Shown: piece by piece, positions 34,803 to 47,355 of the stretch
Layout of the letters: each line of letters starts with the position of its first letter
How positions within the stretch are numbered: position 1 is the stretch's first letter
NCBI RefSeq assembly: GCF_000715075.1
Contig: NC_134087.1
Coordinates: 158,211,436 to 158,275,435 of the forward strand
Reading direction: 5' to 3'
DNA: 64,000 bases
Origin: Nicotiana tabacum
Lineage: Eukaryota > Streptophyta > Magnoliopsida > Solanales > Solanaceae
Notes under the pieces: generated by a model
Told to the model about the DNA's origin: nothing
The model's input: the letters and a program-made list of their open reading frames with translations, nothing else
Databases searched by the model: none
Translations under genes and position numbers: made by a program

Positions 34803-36770
34803 ATTTTTTTTGTGACAATGTGAATATTACCATTGACAATACCAAATGATTACACTTATAGAGCACCTAAATCTGACCACAGATTTTTAGGCCTCCAACA
34901 AACAGAAAAACAACTAATTACAGATAATTTGTCTAACTAATCTCCTACATATTTTTGTACTTTCTTAGACTTCTGAAGTAACTCTACCCTTTCTATAACT
35001 TCCTTCTTAATTTGTGTAACTACCTTTGCTCTATTTACAGTTCTTCCTTGAAAATTTTTTGTGTTCCTAGCTCTCCAGGTATGGTATATCACTGCTATAT
35101 TAGTTGCAACTATCACTTCCTTTTTGAATTGCTTCCAATGCTTTCTTTTAATCATTTCCAGCATTTGCTTGATTCCTACAACCTACACTGTCTGCCCTAG
35201 CCACAAGTTTATATCTTGTCTTACTGCATTGATCCAACTGCATTCAACAAACAGGTGGTCCTTTTTTTCCAATTTATCCTCATTACACAAATTGCTATTA
35301 TCAACCTGTAATTACATCCTTATCAGCCTGTCTTTAGTTAGCAGCCTCCCAAGTATTGCAAGCCAACCAATAAACCTGTGTTTAGGCTGTGTTACAGCTG
35401 TCCAGATTAAATCTGCAACCTTTAGTTTCAGTTGTCGACCAATTATAGCAAGATAGCTTTTAGTGATTGAGTATCTCCCTTCTGAAGTTAAAACATATCT
35501 GCTATGGGAGTATCATTCCTTCGTCAGTTCTTTGATTGAGTTTATCTTCCTCCAATATCAGCTACTATCTATAGGAGGTGTATGAGCCCATATATCATGA
35601 TCATCTTTCATGTATACGCCATGAACCCACCTTACCCATAAGGATTCCTTATTCAATGTCAGCAGCCATATTAGTTTACCTACTGAGGCTATATTCCATT
35701 CTTTGCATCCTTTGATATGTAAACCTCCCAAGTTCTTTGGACAACACACCTTTTCCCAGAGCCACTTTCTTCTGTTCCTCATTTTTACCCCAAAAATACT
35801 CCCTACATAGCCTATCTACTCCTTTTACCACACTTTGTGGTAAAATGAAGACATTCCCCCAAAAGCTATGTATAGAGAAGAGCACAACATTTACTATTTG
35901 AAGTCTTCCTGCATATGACAATTGCTTAGAGTAGATAATTGATTCTGTGAGTGATTTTCCCAATCAACATTGACAATCTATCTTGTTCCATTTCCTTGGA
36001 GATAAAGGCAGCCCTAAGTATCTGATAGGAAATGTTCGAGAAGTAAATCCTGTTCTTTCCAGCAGTAGGTCCTTGATACTTTCTTCAACCCCGGCTACAA
36101 ATATGCTAGATTTCTCCATATTGGCAATCAAACCAGATACTTTATTGAAGTGATCTAGGAATTCCATTACTCTATTTACTGAGCTAATATTACCTTTGCA
36201 GAATATCATCAAATCATCAGCAAATATGAGATGTGTCAGCTTAATCTCTTTGCACATTGGATGGAACCTGAAGTCAGGTAATCGGCTGATTGTCTTTAAT
36301 GTTCTAGAAAGGTATTTCATTACTAGAATAAATAGCAGTGGAGAAATGGGATCTTCCTGCCTCAATCTTCTCTTTCCAGCAAAGTAGCCATGGCCCTCCC
36401 CATTAACTTTGACTGTGAACATAGTAGTAGACACATATACCATGATCCAATATATGAATTCATCAGGAAATCCATAGCCTCTTAAAGCTTCCTCCAAAAA
36501 TTCTCAGCTTATCATGCCATATGCCTTTCTAAGGTCTATTTATATTAAGCATCTAGGAGTTGTCTTCCTATTGTAGTGCCTTAGTAAGTCATGGCACATC
36601 AAAACATTGTGCATCATGGACCTTCCTTGTACAAAAGCTGACTGGTTATTTGCTACTAAATCATTTACTACTGGCTTCAACCTGGTATAGATCATTTTAG
36701 ATATAGTTGTTGGGTTGGGTATTACATATTTAATAAAAAATTTTAATAAATATACACGACCTAGCAAAAG
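34803..36770 (-). mobile_element. 5'-truncated L1-type LINE (ORF2 3' half)
   Basis: Minus-strand reading starts inside the RT near 36770 (ISKMIYTRLKPVVNDLVAN, NQSAFVQGRSMMHNVLMCHD). It continues with RLRQEDPISPLLFILVMKYL and LIFADDLMIFCKG, carrying the F-A-D-D catalytic pair (36497-35964). Then come the LGLPLSPRKW and CREYFWGKN stretches and a zf-RVT-like tail near 35280-35200 (KKDHLFVECSWINAV). The ORF ends at 34937. A short A-run (T-run on plus at 34803-34811) marks the 3' end. Stops and a frame shift show decay. The 5' half with the endonuclease is absent, as expected for aborted reverse transcription. Confidence 0.85.
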
Positions 36771-37058
36771 CTATCGGATTCGTCTGAATACTCCACCTCC
36801 GCCTCTACAAGTACCTATGTAATGTGATCTCAGTCTCATATTCAAAATAATGTTTGATTCATGTGCCTTCCAGAATCATGGTATTCAAGCATGTCGCATA
36901 CGATTAGTCAGCCTTGCAACGGAAAAAGGGTTTGACGTTCCCCTATGTTACGGTTCCTAGCGATCGAAACTCAGTGCCGCTTTAGATTAGGAAATCACAA
37001 AAAATGAGTGCTAGTGCCAGGTCTAGAGTTTCAGAATCCGCCTCATTGCTCAAGCCAA
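36771..37058. other. Unassigned DNA
   Basis: Low similarity to anything recognised and no plausible ORF. It separates the LINE from the hAT-like element. Confidence 0.4.
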
Positions 37059-37066
37059 TAATGTCG

Positions 37067-37915
37067 TTAGAAGTGTCAATGGATATTTAAAAATCGACTA
37101 TATCGACCGAACAGTATCACACCGTACCGATTTTTGTGTTTCTTTTAAAATAATCGTAGGTTTTTATATAAATCTATAACCGTACCGATAATTAGGGTAG
37201 GTTTTTTATTTTAAAAAATAAATTGAAAAAATACCGAACTGTACCAAATAAATTTACGTGTAAGAAATATATTTATATAGTAAGTTTAAAAATAATAAAA
37301 CATTAATTTTTCTTTGGGCATTGGAATTATGAAAACGGTTATAAGCCAACAAGTAATTAAACTCAAAATCCTAATTTCTATTATGCTTCTTATACTTAAA
37401 TTAAATTATTTTCAGCATCTTCATTACCAAGACACATTATTCTAGCGAATATGAGTAGCAAACTACAATATATTGAATATGTTTCCTTTCATATAATGTA
37501 GATTTATCTTTTTGAATATTTAATCTTCTAGACTTTATTCTTGAGTCTCGGTTGGTTAATATCTTTTTACTCATATGATTTACATTTTCTTTGTCTTTAC
37601 TTGATTTCTTTTACGTTGCTGATGGATCTATGCTCTAGCCATCTTTCACTTTTTTTTTAATTCATCACACTTTAAATAGTAAAAATATCTTGAGAATTTT
37701 GCTAAGTTCTATAAAAGAACGTATGTTATTGCATTCTACTTCTACAGATGACTTTTACATGATATTTTAAAAAATACCGAAACTTAACCAAACCGTACCG
37801 ATATAATTGAGACGGTTTCGAAAAGTCTAATTTTGTTTATACATAATAAAATACCGAATATTTGATATGGTAAAAATTTTATAAAATAACCGACCGAACT
37901 GAACCATTGACACAC
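37067..37915. mobile_element. hAT-like non-autonomous element downstream of PAT1
   Basis: Terminal inverted repeats GTGTCAATGG (37073 onward) and CCATTGACAC (37904-37913). The flanking 8-base sequences TAATGTCG (37059-37066) and TAATGCCG (37916-37923) match at seven positions, as expected for hAT. Subterminal regions carry repeated ACCGTACCGAT and ACCGAAC motifs in both orientations. No transposase ORF is present (849 bases). Confidence 0.75.
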
Positions 37916-37923
37916 TAATGCCG

Positions 37924-38815
37924 ATATGGGAAATGATATAAATAAAGAAAAGATTAAGACAGAGGATTAATAATCAAACAGATGACATAAGATTTGGTGT
38001 CCGATGCCTGAGAATTCTATTACAGTTTCTCTGCCTATATTTGATATTTAGTCACAAATTCTCTTCATATTTCAGGCTCAAGGCCAGAAAGTCAACTTGA
38101 AGCCCTAACGATGGGAAGCTTGACGCATTGAGCGGTACCTATTACTAGGGATTTCTAAAATACACATAAAGACGATAAGAGGGTAAGGGCAATAGCAGCA
38201 GTTGGATGCAAAATATTGAATGAGCTTTAAACTCCTTGAATATTTTCTTATAGCAGGAGTTGGAACAGGTTACCACCATCAACTGTTCCAAAGCTTCAAC
38301 GTTGGCTCACATAATTATCAGACACTCGCAACTTATAACAAATTCCTCCCCATATCCTCCAAAACTAGACGCTGAATGCTTTCTCTAGTTGAACACTGTA
38401 CATCTTAATACTAAAAACTTCCCAGGATGACAGAACTATCACAGATGAGAAAACAGCATCAAATAAACTTCAAAGTCAAAAAGAAAACTAAAACATGTTA
38501 CAGCAACAACCTACTTCACACCTTTCTATGAAGCAGCACAGTACCAACAAGGACGACCACATCCATGGCTAGAGAAGAATGAATATTGGATCTCAGGCAA
38601 GAATACTGCAGATGATCAGGCTCCATCTCTTGCAACTTCAGCAATTTTTAGTCATAAACGCCATATGTGCCAAGGACTGTAATTCATGAACCATCATTAC
38701 ACGTTTTGAAGTATTTCCGGACAATTTTCAAGGAGACGCCTAATACACGAGATTAGTCTTCAGCAGTAATCATGTGCCACCACTTTGGCTACCAACACCT
38801 AGCACAGGCATGGAC
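37924..38815 (-). other. 3' flank and probable 3' UTR of the PAT1 gene
   Basis: Follows the PAT1 stop codon on the minus strand. It is of mixed composition and shows no transposon signature. I could not find a clear canonical AATAAA signal, so the cleavage site is not placed. Confidence 0.4.
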
Positions 38816-41800
38816 CTATGTGCAAAATCCTAATAGGACCTTTTTCTGTTGTTCACTAGTGTGAGGAAGACTCGCACGCAAAAGTTCAACAGGCATCTCC
38901 CTACTAATGGCTTTGGCTGCATCAGATCCACTAACAGCCACACCTGGTGGGGCTTGTGTGAAGAAACATTGCATTACGATGTCGTATTTGTTGAAACAGT
39001 ATTTCGTGAGTAACCCAAAAAATGCATCAAACGAGGCCTGCCAGAATGACCTATTAGGTATGCTGCACTGGGCAGCAGCATGGGGATCTCTTAAGATCTC
39101 AGTTGCCCTCTCAAGAAGAGATTTTAGAACAATAGATGCCCCATCTCCAGCAGGGCTTCCAACAGGACGGAGCGGAGGAGGCTCTGCTGAACAAACCACA
39201 GATGCAAGACAGGCAGCAAGTGCTTTGAGCTCCATCTCACAAATACACAGTGACACGGTCCTTCCGAGGCTCACAGTAGTCTCAGTTGCCCCAGGGTCAC
39301 TCGGAAGCCCGCCAAACAAGAACCTTAGATGCCGGAAAATAGCCATGCAAACCACCCTGGTCAGTTCACTTCCAGGGAAAAGAAGCTGCAAGTATCGAAC
39401 TAGCAGCTTCCGGCCCTTGGGAAGCGAGACGATCCTCAAGAAGACAACATCATCTTTAGCAGCCAAATTCACAGAGTGACCATTTTTTCCTAGGGGGTCA
39501 ACTAGTTGAAGTGATGATGCCAAACCCTCAAGCAGAACCTGCCGCCTACGTTTCAACTGGTCTCCTCCATCTGGAAGTTGATTAAATTGTAGGAACCGGT
39601 CAATATCATCAACATCAAGAAGTAGACACAGACCATCCTCAATAGTCACCCTAGCTGCTAGCATTGGCTCTTGCTCCAGGGGTTTCTCAGATATTTTCTG
39701 TTCAATGCATCCAGTAGGTGATGATTTTGGTGGATCAACTTCAAGAAGCGGACGGGGCCTGCGAATAGAAGAGAAAGCAACCCTTCCAAGAGCATCAACC
39801 TGGAGAAAAGGATGTGGCTCAGAATTAGCATGAGTTCGAGCACTACCATCCCTCAAATTATTTGGGCAGAAATGGTGCTTCAGCTTTGCACCAGCGGCCT
39901 TTTTGGCGAGACAAGCTTGGTGATAATAATCATCAACATAAGGATCATTGCTATGGGTAGCAGCCAGCTGCGCTCTAAGAATATTCTCTAATTCATCTGC
40001 TGTCATGTACTTGGATCTAAATCTTGGCCATGCATTATTATTTCTCTGGCTACCAACGTCAAAGCCTTGTTGGGAGTACTGCAGGCCCTGTCTACCTCTC
40101 AGCATTAGTTTTGCCTTTTGATCTCTTAAATCAGCCAACCCAAGCATATCAAAATTATTCAGCACCTGCGAGGGTGGAGACATGTGGTGATTAAACAGTT
40201 GGGATTGCAACCCCGGCATATGACCATAGGATGAATGCAAGGGATGGTGTTGTCCAGGCCGCTGGGGTTGCTGTGATCCCCCATGTGGCAGTGCGAAACC
40301 ATTTTGGCGATGCAACTGCTGCGGGATCATATTACTGGTCAGGCTTGATTGCTCCACAGGATACAAAGTAGATTGCTTCAACCATTGGCTTGGAATTTGA
40401 GTATGAAGGGGAAGCCCAGGAGGCGTTCCTTGAGCAAACTTTCCACCATACTGCGGGCCATGATGTGAGGCAGTTAAGTGATTTGCAGGGTTTAAAAAGG
40501 GAGGTAAGTTAGGTGAGGAAAGTGGCATTTGCTGTCCACCAGGTTGATTTGGACCATTCGGATGCTGTGACTGGTTATTTGGGGAAGCATGTGGATGCCT
40601 CACACTAGGAGGAGGAAATGACGTGAAAGGTAATTTTGAGATGAGTATTGGTTCACTGGAGTAGTGGTGGTTTGGGGTTTGCTGTTGATATTCATGTTGT
40701 TGTTGTTGCTCAGGGTATGAGGAAGTCCTGTACAAAGGATTCGGTTCCAAAAAGTGAGCAGCAGAAGAGTACGGCTGCGATGGCCATCTTTTGCTGGCAT
40801 TGCTTTCACCATCAAGAGCTTTCCGACCAATCCAATTATGAAAATCTGCATCTTGTGCCCACTCAACAGCAGATGAGCCTGAAAAATTCACCGTGTTACA
40901 AAAATATACCTTCACTTAACTACTTAACCAAAAATGAATTAAATCAGGCAAGATGATCCCAAGGGCAAACTTTATATTGGTAAGAGAAATACAGACTCGA
41001 TCTCTACTGACAAAGGTAAAAGCAAAAACTCATATGTTGACCTATATGTGATAGCCAAATAATGTATGTGAATTAGAGAAGTCACCAAGTTTCTTTCTAA
41101 ACACATCAAACAAAAAACTCTAGTTCCCAGTCAAAATTCTCAGCATATGCTGCTTAATGGAACTGAAAGGCAGCAATCCTTAACATCACAAGGCAAAATC
41201 CCACAAATGCTTAAAAGGAGTATCAATAATTAACAAACCAAGGTAATGTCCGAGAACCTCTTAAAGAAAAGCATCTGGCAAGTTAAGCTTAAGTCGAATC
41301 AATATGAGTATTCAGATGGATATCATCACACTTTCTGATTATTTAGCGCATCTATTTCCTTTGTAAAGGCTCCAATGAGTAAAGAACCAACCAAACACTT
41401 GTCCAGAAAGAAACAGGAATAGTATGACCTGTGGGCATTGCTTTCAAATTTATAAAGCTTTTATAACAAGAAAATTGAATATAAGCCAGAAGTAATCCCA
41501 AAAAGATATCCATATGGTATACTCACTCTCTCTGTATTCCCTGTCACCAATAAATCCTGGATTTATGGCGCCGCCATCATCCTTGTTCAACTGCGGAAGA
41601 AGGTGGTCAAGTAAGATATTAAAAATTAGCAGCACTACAGCTTGTAGGAATTGAGATGACAAGCTAACATAATGTTATGAATCCAGTAGATGTCAAGAAA
41701 ACATTAAACAGTCAATACAGTCAACATGTACAAGAAAGTACTTTTGTGAAAGCCCTCCACTCTTGTACACTACCAACTCTTTAAAACATTACTTTTCAAA

Positions 41801-44800
41801 CACCAAACTGAATGAATTGCAATAAAGGAATTGATCACATGGGCATTTCCCATGCTGGAAATTGATGTTCCAAAGTCAAGGGGAAGGGTGTACTGGAGTT
41901 TACATTTTGAGGGGGGATATCTAACATTAGTTGGCCTCATATGGGCAAGACAGTCAAGTCAGAAATTTTATCCTTCTTAACTATCTCAAATTAAAAAAAG
42001 ATCTTGTTCTTTACTAAGTTTGCAGTGAACTCAGGCATCCAGCACTACAGATTTGCAGAAATCATTGTTACTTCGTAGAAGATTGTGAGGTCCTACTTCC
42101 TAGTTAGATGGCAATGTAGACCAAAGGAAGCACTAACAATCCAGTGAAGCTTGAACATTCTAGAGAACAGGGTCCAAAAATTAAAGAGGAATTGTGGACC
42201 TCTAGTTCACAAATTTTTGAGCTTGGAACAATCATGGAAACCATGGAAACTACGTCATTTCAGTCATTCCCCACAAAGATATAACACACGATCAATAAAA
42301 CAATGATTCAGATTGGAGCAAGCAACTTTAGAAAGAATTACCTTGGAAAATGTGCTATTAAGGTCATCAATCTCAGACAAAGATCCAATAGCTTCACCCT
42401 ACAAGTGAGAAATTGTTTAGGTGCAAATGTTCACCAATTTAGCACCCAACTACTAAGAACTAAAAGTTTCACCAAGTACACACTCATTTAACACATAAAG
42501 GAAAGGTTGCAACACAAGACTGAAACATGGTTATCCACTTCCATTTCTCATCAAACAAGTTTTCGACCATTTCAAAGTCCATAATGACCTTATTTCCTAT
42601 AAGGATATGCTCAAACAGAAAACAACTAGTCCATAAAAAGACAACTACGACAATCAAATGAGTGAATAATATCCCAGTAACTATGCCCTAATATCCCCAA
42701 GACTCTAAAGACTTTGTCCGGGTAAACAGAAAAAATGGCAGCAACATCAAAAACACCAACACATATACCTCAATCCCAAACTAGTTGGGAGTAGAACTGC
42801 AAAATGCCTCAGGTAAACTTTTTTTCATATATATAAAGATCTCAGCTGAACTATTTAAAAGAAAAAAAAATGCTAAACCAGCCTTCCTGAAGGAGGGTGT
42901 AAACATGATTGAAAACAAGATGCAAAACCATGAAAAACCATATAAACTAAGCATGCAAATCTTTGAGCATTCCTCCCTCTAGTTTGGTGGCTAAACAATC
43001 AATGCTTATCTAAATGACCTCAGAACAGGCAATTAACTTCAAATGTAATCAAACTACTTAGCATAAGAGGATCAGAGCATCAATTTAAAGATCAAGTGCA
43101 TAAGCAAGCCAAAGAAACTCCTAGACAACTCCCGCCAATGAAAGCACAGGTGAGGGTAGGGGTGGGAATTTGAGCCCAAACCCTTCCAACCCGTCCAGAG
43201 ATTAATGGGTTGAACTAGAAACATTTAAGCTCATGGGTCTATTTGGGCTGAGCCCAAGTTAATCCATCATTTTGTATAGCCCATTCTGACCCATGAAGTA
43301 GCCCAAACACAACCCGTGAAGCTCACTCAAAACAAAGGGATCTCAACCCAACTGAAGACTTGTCTGAAAATTTACTTAGTTGCCCCATCATTAGTTTCTG
43401 TATCTAAGTTTAAAAACTAGAATCAAGGTATCTAAGTTTTAATGTAAATATGAATAAGTTTGTAACTGAGTGTGAAATTTACTTATTTAGAAATAACATA
43501 AAAGATATTTTTCAACTTATAAATTTTAAATACTAATTTGTTATTTAAGAAAATATATTTTGATTCTCAAAATACTAATAATAGTATTTCTTTTTTGAAA
43601 GGAGGGAGTACTTCTTAAGTAGGGAGTAGGGCTTCTTGTGTTACATTGTAAAGAACAAATAATAACTACATAAATAGATATAAATCAAAATTTGTATAGA
43701 AAATTGTGTGGGTTGTTTTTCTCTAAAAGACTTTATCATCAAAGTTTTCTGAAAATTTCGTGTGGCCGGAAGGCTCTTTTCTAAATGAATCGTTTTTGGA
43801 ACAATTCCAACATCAGGAAAAAACAAAAAAAAAAAAAACTTCAACTAGACAATTTTCTTCAATATATTTTCTGAAACATTGTCCAACTGCTATTTTCTTT
43901 GATTTTTTCCCCTCCTTTTACACTTTTAAATATTTCTTTAGTTTTGGAAAGTTATAAAAGCTTAATCCATGTGTTTGTTAGCTAAAAATTTAAAATTAGA
44001 TATGTAGCAATTCATCGCCGATGGATGGAATGAATAAATTAAGAGGAAACTGGGAAAGTAGGAAAATACATGGGTCAAATTGAGTGGGTTGGGCTATGAC
44101 CCATTGTTTAGCCCATCTTGACCCAACTCATCTTAGCACAAGTACACTTTGGGTTGGGTTGGGCAATGACCCATTTATTGACTCAGTGCATCTTGACCCG
44201 CCCAAATTAAGCTCAACCTGCCCATTTGCCACCTCTAAGTGAGAGGGAGGAAAACCTAAGAGTCTGTCTATCATATTAGAAGCTTACACAAATTAAACAT
44301 TCTGAATAAGACTAATACAAAATAAAGCAGCATCTAGAAAAAAACTATTAAACCAAATCAGGAAATAACTGAAGGTATGTACAAAATGTTATTTTGATAT
44401 TTAGTTCACTTCCTGTCCATAATGCAAATACGATTAACAAAGGATTCTACAAACATGAATGCAAATAGCCAAAAGCTAAAAAGCAACCTCATCTTGGCCT
44501 AATTGATACTCTTCATCATCAAACCCAACCGGAGGAAGACTATCCTCTTCATCTTCCAACCCACCCAGTTCAACTTCTTCCACTACATCATTACCAAAGA
44601 ACGCATATTGTGATGCATCAAATACTTCCTCCGCTGTAGCATCAAAAAGGAAAGCCAAATTTTAGAAATCAACCATGAACACTAGCAAACAAATCCACCA
44701 TAAAATGAATTCCTAAGACACAGAACTAATGCAGAGTGACCAAGCAAGCCATGGACCTCATACTATCTGCAGCCTACAAATCTTATACTAGGAATGAACA

Positions 44801-45228
44801 AAAAAAGGACGGACAACAATGGATTAATGTGAAAAGGCCATTTGAACACCAAGAGAGTAAGAAAGAAGAGTGAAGCATAAATCCCACACAAACTATCTCA
44901 ATAAATCAATTCTAGGAATAAAAACAATCTAACTATATATTCTCAATTATATCTTTTTGGGAATAGTCGAGGTGCATTCAAGGTGGCCCAATACTACCAT
45001 TTTCACAAAAAACAATTTAAGTATTTTAAGAGGGGCAGGGTGGGTTTACTATTAACTTCTTTAATTTCAAATCCATAATAAGGAATTATGGCTTCTTTTA
45101 TTGATGAAAATAAATCTGGAGTAAGCTCAAGAAGCAAAGCTTACAAATAAACAAGGATCTAAGCAGAGCAAATTTTGAAGCTCAAGAATTATACAATAAC
45201 CTGCAGGGCGGTTGTCACCAAATTCCAT
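38816..45228 (-). CDS. PAT1: PAT1-like mRNA decapping activator, five coding exons
   Basis: Exons on the minus strand: 45228-45201, 44633-44488, 42398-42342, 41590-41527 and 40878-38816. All introns have GT...AG borders and the phases match, giving 2358 nt or 785 residues, close to the roughly 790 of Arabidopsis PAT1. The start [10 protein letters not shown] leads into [20 protein letters not shown], the conserved N-terminus. Residues ~103-115 hold [15 protein letters not shown]. The middle (about 140-370) is Pro/Gln/His-rich and probably disordered. [14 protein letters not shown]...[14 protein letters not shown] (from about 389) is a Pat1 signature. The PAT1 C-terminal domain starts near 505 ([16 protein letters not shown]) and contains [18 protein letters not shown]. 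Known family role: a P-body scaffold that links the LSM1-7 complex on deadenylated mRNA to DCP2 decapping. No stop or frameshift is seen. Which of the plant paralogues this is remains open. Confidence 0.93.
42399..44487 (-). other. PAT1 intron 2 (2.1 kb)
   Basis: GT at 44487-44486 and AG at 42400-42399. It is the longest intron of the gene, because a hAT-like element of 1081 bases sits inside it. The other introns are 567, 751 and 648 bases. Confidence 0.85.
43157..44237. mobile_element. hAT-like non-autonomous element in PAT1 intron 2
   Basis: Starts TAGGGGTGGGAATTTGAGCC and ends GGGCAT-type sequence complementary to it, ...CCCATTTGCCACCTCTA, giving imperfect terminal inverted repeats (TAGRGGTGG). 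The flanks GGTGAGGG (43149-43156) and AGTGAGAG (44238-44245) match at six of eight positions, an old 8-base target duplication. The ends carry many ATGACCCA/TGGGTT subterminal repeats in both orientations. No transposase reading frame was found. Confidence 0.75.
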
Positions 45229-45650
45229 AAGATTCCTATGATTAATACTGCCTCCGCCTTCAATATATAAAACAAACAAAAATTTGGGAATTTTAACTTA
45301 ACGATGCAAAAAAGAGAGGAAAAATTGGTATCTCTCTTCGAAAGCACACAAAAAACTCAAAAATAAATGTTAATTAAAAAGGAAAACTATTACGGGTATT
45401 TGATCTATTTCATTCAACAGTTGGTGAAAAAAGAAAAAGGAAAATAGAAATTAAATCTGGAAAAGTCAAAGCTAAAATCTAGTGAGAGAGAGGGGGAGGG
45501 AGAGAAGAAAGTGGAAACCCTTTTTTCGTCAATAATAAGTTCTAGGGTTTCTAAGAAGAGAAGATGGGATAATAGAAGAAATTCATTGGTGAGGAAAGAG
45601 GAAGAGACGAGAAATTTCTTTTGAGATTTTTGGGTAGCCGACGTGATAAC
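45229..45650 (-). promoter_or_regulatory. PAT1 5' leader with telo-box, pyrimidine patch and a uORF
   Basis: Minus strand: the leader has a CT-rich tract (about 45484-45510) typical of plant leaders. A telo-box, AAACCCTAG, lies at 45550-45542, a motif known from plant promoters and leaders of translation-related genes. A uORF at 45586-45551 has 12 codons (MNFFYYPIFSS and a stop) in the context ACCAATGA. The exact transcription start is unknown, and an unspliced leader intron cannot be excluded. Confidence 0.55.
45551..45586 (-). CDS. Candidate uORF in the PAT1 leader, 11 residues
   Basis: ATG at 45586 and TAG at 45553-45551 on the minus strand. The context is moderately good (A at -3). It lies about 360 bases upstream of the PAT1 ATG if the leader is unspliced. 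The peptide has no recognised homologue. The evidence is position only, so whether it is translated is open. Confidence 0.35.
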   Translation of the reverse strand: MNFFYYPIFSS

Positions 45651-45673
45651 AAAATAATAGTTCTTTGCCTTTT

Positions 45674-45684
45674 TTTAATATAAA
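45674..45684 (-). promoter_or_regulatory. Candidate TATA box of PAT1
   Basis: Minus strand TTATATTAAAA. It lies just downstream (in the direction of PAT1 transcription) of the Helitron edge at 45706 and about 90 bases upstream of the uORF. A start near 45645 would be expected. Inference from spacing. Confidence 0.45.
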
Positions 45685-46514
45685 ATTTCTCGACCTATAA
45701 TAAAACTAGTATTAGTACCGTACAATGTGCGGATAATATTATGGTCCTCCTAAATTCTATAAATTAAAAAGAACAAATTATATGAATAATTATTGACATA
45801 AACTTAAATATTATAACCCCATATGTAGTCGGTGATATAGACAAATAAAAATACAATATGATTCAAAAATAAATATTCCTTCTCTTTCAATTTACATAAA
45901 ATATTTTTCTTATTAGTCTGTTCCAAAAGAATGACACATTTATGTATTTGAAAATAATTCAACTTTAAACTTTTTAGTTTATCCGTTTTACATATTATGA
46001 GAAGTTTTTACATTCATACAAATATCATGGCCCCACAAAACTATTAGAATCATAAGTTTCAAAAAAATTCTTTTTCGTTCTTAAATTTCGTGTCAAGTCA
46101 AACTATATCATCTATATTAAAATTGGGTGAAGTCATACTATATAGAGTAATAACAAATAAAAATACATTTAGTAATATCTTAATTTAAATTATAAAAATA
46201 TATTATATTATTATCTCAACATAATAAATTCTCGCATCAACTTCTACCAACCGAAAATTATACAATAACAAATTAATATATACATACATGATAATTTATT
46301 AACAACCAATATATTCTAACTTTTGGGAGTTACCAACTTATAAAACAGTTGGATCGCAATTTACTCAATAATTTTGCTAATTAACTCAATTTTAACCACA
46401 CAATTAAAGTCACTTTATTTTTAACAATTTAAATGATACCTTTGGGATATAGTTAAGATTAATACATTATAATTAAGTAAATATTAACCTACTTCAAAAT
46501 ATTTTTCTTCTACG

Positions 46515-46628
46515 ATGCACATGTACTAAAAAAAGATGAGTTCTTACATATAATTCTTAATTAAATGAATCTTACTTTATGATTTTTGTAATTCATTTTA
46601 TTTTGTGTAAATAGCAATTTCAAATAGT
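46515..46628 (+). repeat. Direct repeat copy 1 inside the Helitron candidate
   Basis: ATGCACATGTACTAAAAAAA followed by GATGAGTTCTTACAT and ATTTTGTGTAAAT boxes. It matches 47240-47355 over about 115 bases with few changes. Confidence 0.8.
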
Positions 46629-47239
46629 GCAATTATATTCATCTATGTGTTTACCCTATCCAAATCTATTTCATTTTAATTGACACACACATATATATTG
46701 ACCCCTTGGTTGCTCAATCAATTAGCTCATACAATTTGAGAGAACATAAATATCAACAACGGGCTAAAAAGTTATTGTCCATACCTAAGCCATTAGAGAA
46801 GAATCTATCTTCCCTTATCTATTTAGCATAGCAACTGCTAACACTAATAGAAAAATAAAAAAAATGTATGTATTGCTTCCAAACAATTGAGATATAAAAT
46901 AAATTATAAAGAATTGGATAATTAATTTTACCGTAAGGCAACACAATTGACATTTGTTCAGCTGATGTCTGAGTCGATTCATAGTTTAAAACATTATCCC
47001 CACAGAAATATATTTCATCAGTTCCTTTATTCTTGTGTAATTTTATGGTTGATCAACTCCCTTCCAACACTATTGGAGTTGCTTTAAACATTGATTGAAT
47101 CGAACTATATTTATGTGACCATTCTCTTTCTGAGAATCATTTTAAAAGTATTCGACTCCAAACCACATACATCACACATCTTGATTCTCAAAATTGAAAA
47201 TACTAATTGAGAGAGAGATATAGATTTATTTTTAAATTA

Positions 47240-47355
47240 ATGCACATGTACTAAAAAAAAGAAAGATGAGTTCTTACATGTAATTCTTAATTAAATGAAT
47301 CTTACCTTATGATTTTTGTAATTCACTTTATTTTGTGTAAATATCAATCCCAAAT
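47240..47355 (+). repeat. Direct repeat copy 2 inside the Helitron candidate
   Basis: Same order of boxes as copy 1, with a small AAAG insertion near the start and about five substitutions. The copies lie about 610 bases apart. There are no TG...CA ends, so these are not evident LTRs. Confidence 0.8.

Noticed and set aside
34803..36770. Group II intron reverse transcriptase
   Set aside because: RT motifs, the zf-RVT-like tail, poly-A end and 5' truncation fit an L1-type LINE in nuclear DNA. No intron domain V structure was seen.
38907..39479. 190-codon plus-strand ORF
   Set aside because: It is antisense to the last exon of PAT1, whose minus-strand frame has recognisable PAT1 domain sequence. 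A shadow ORF.
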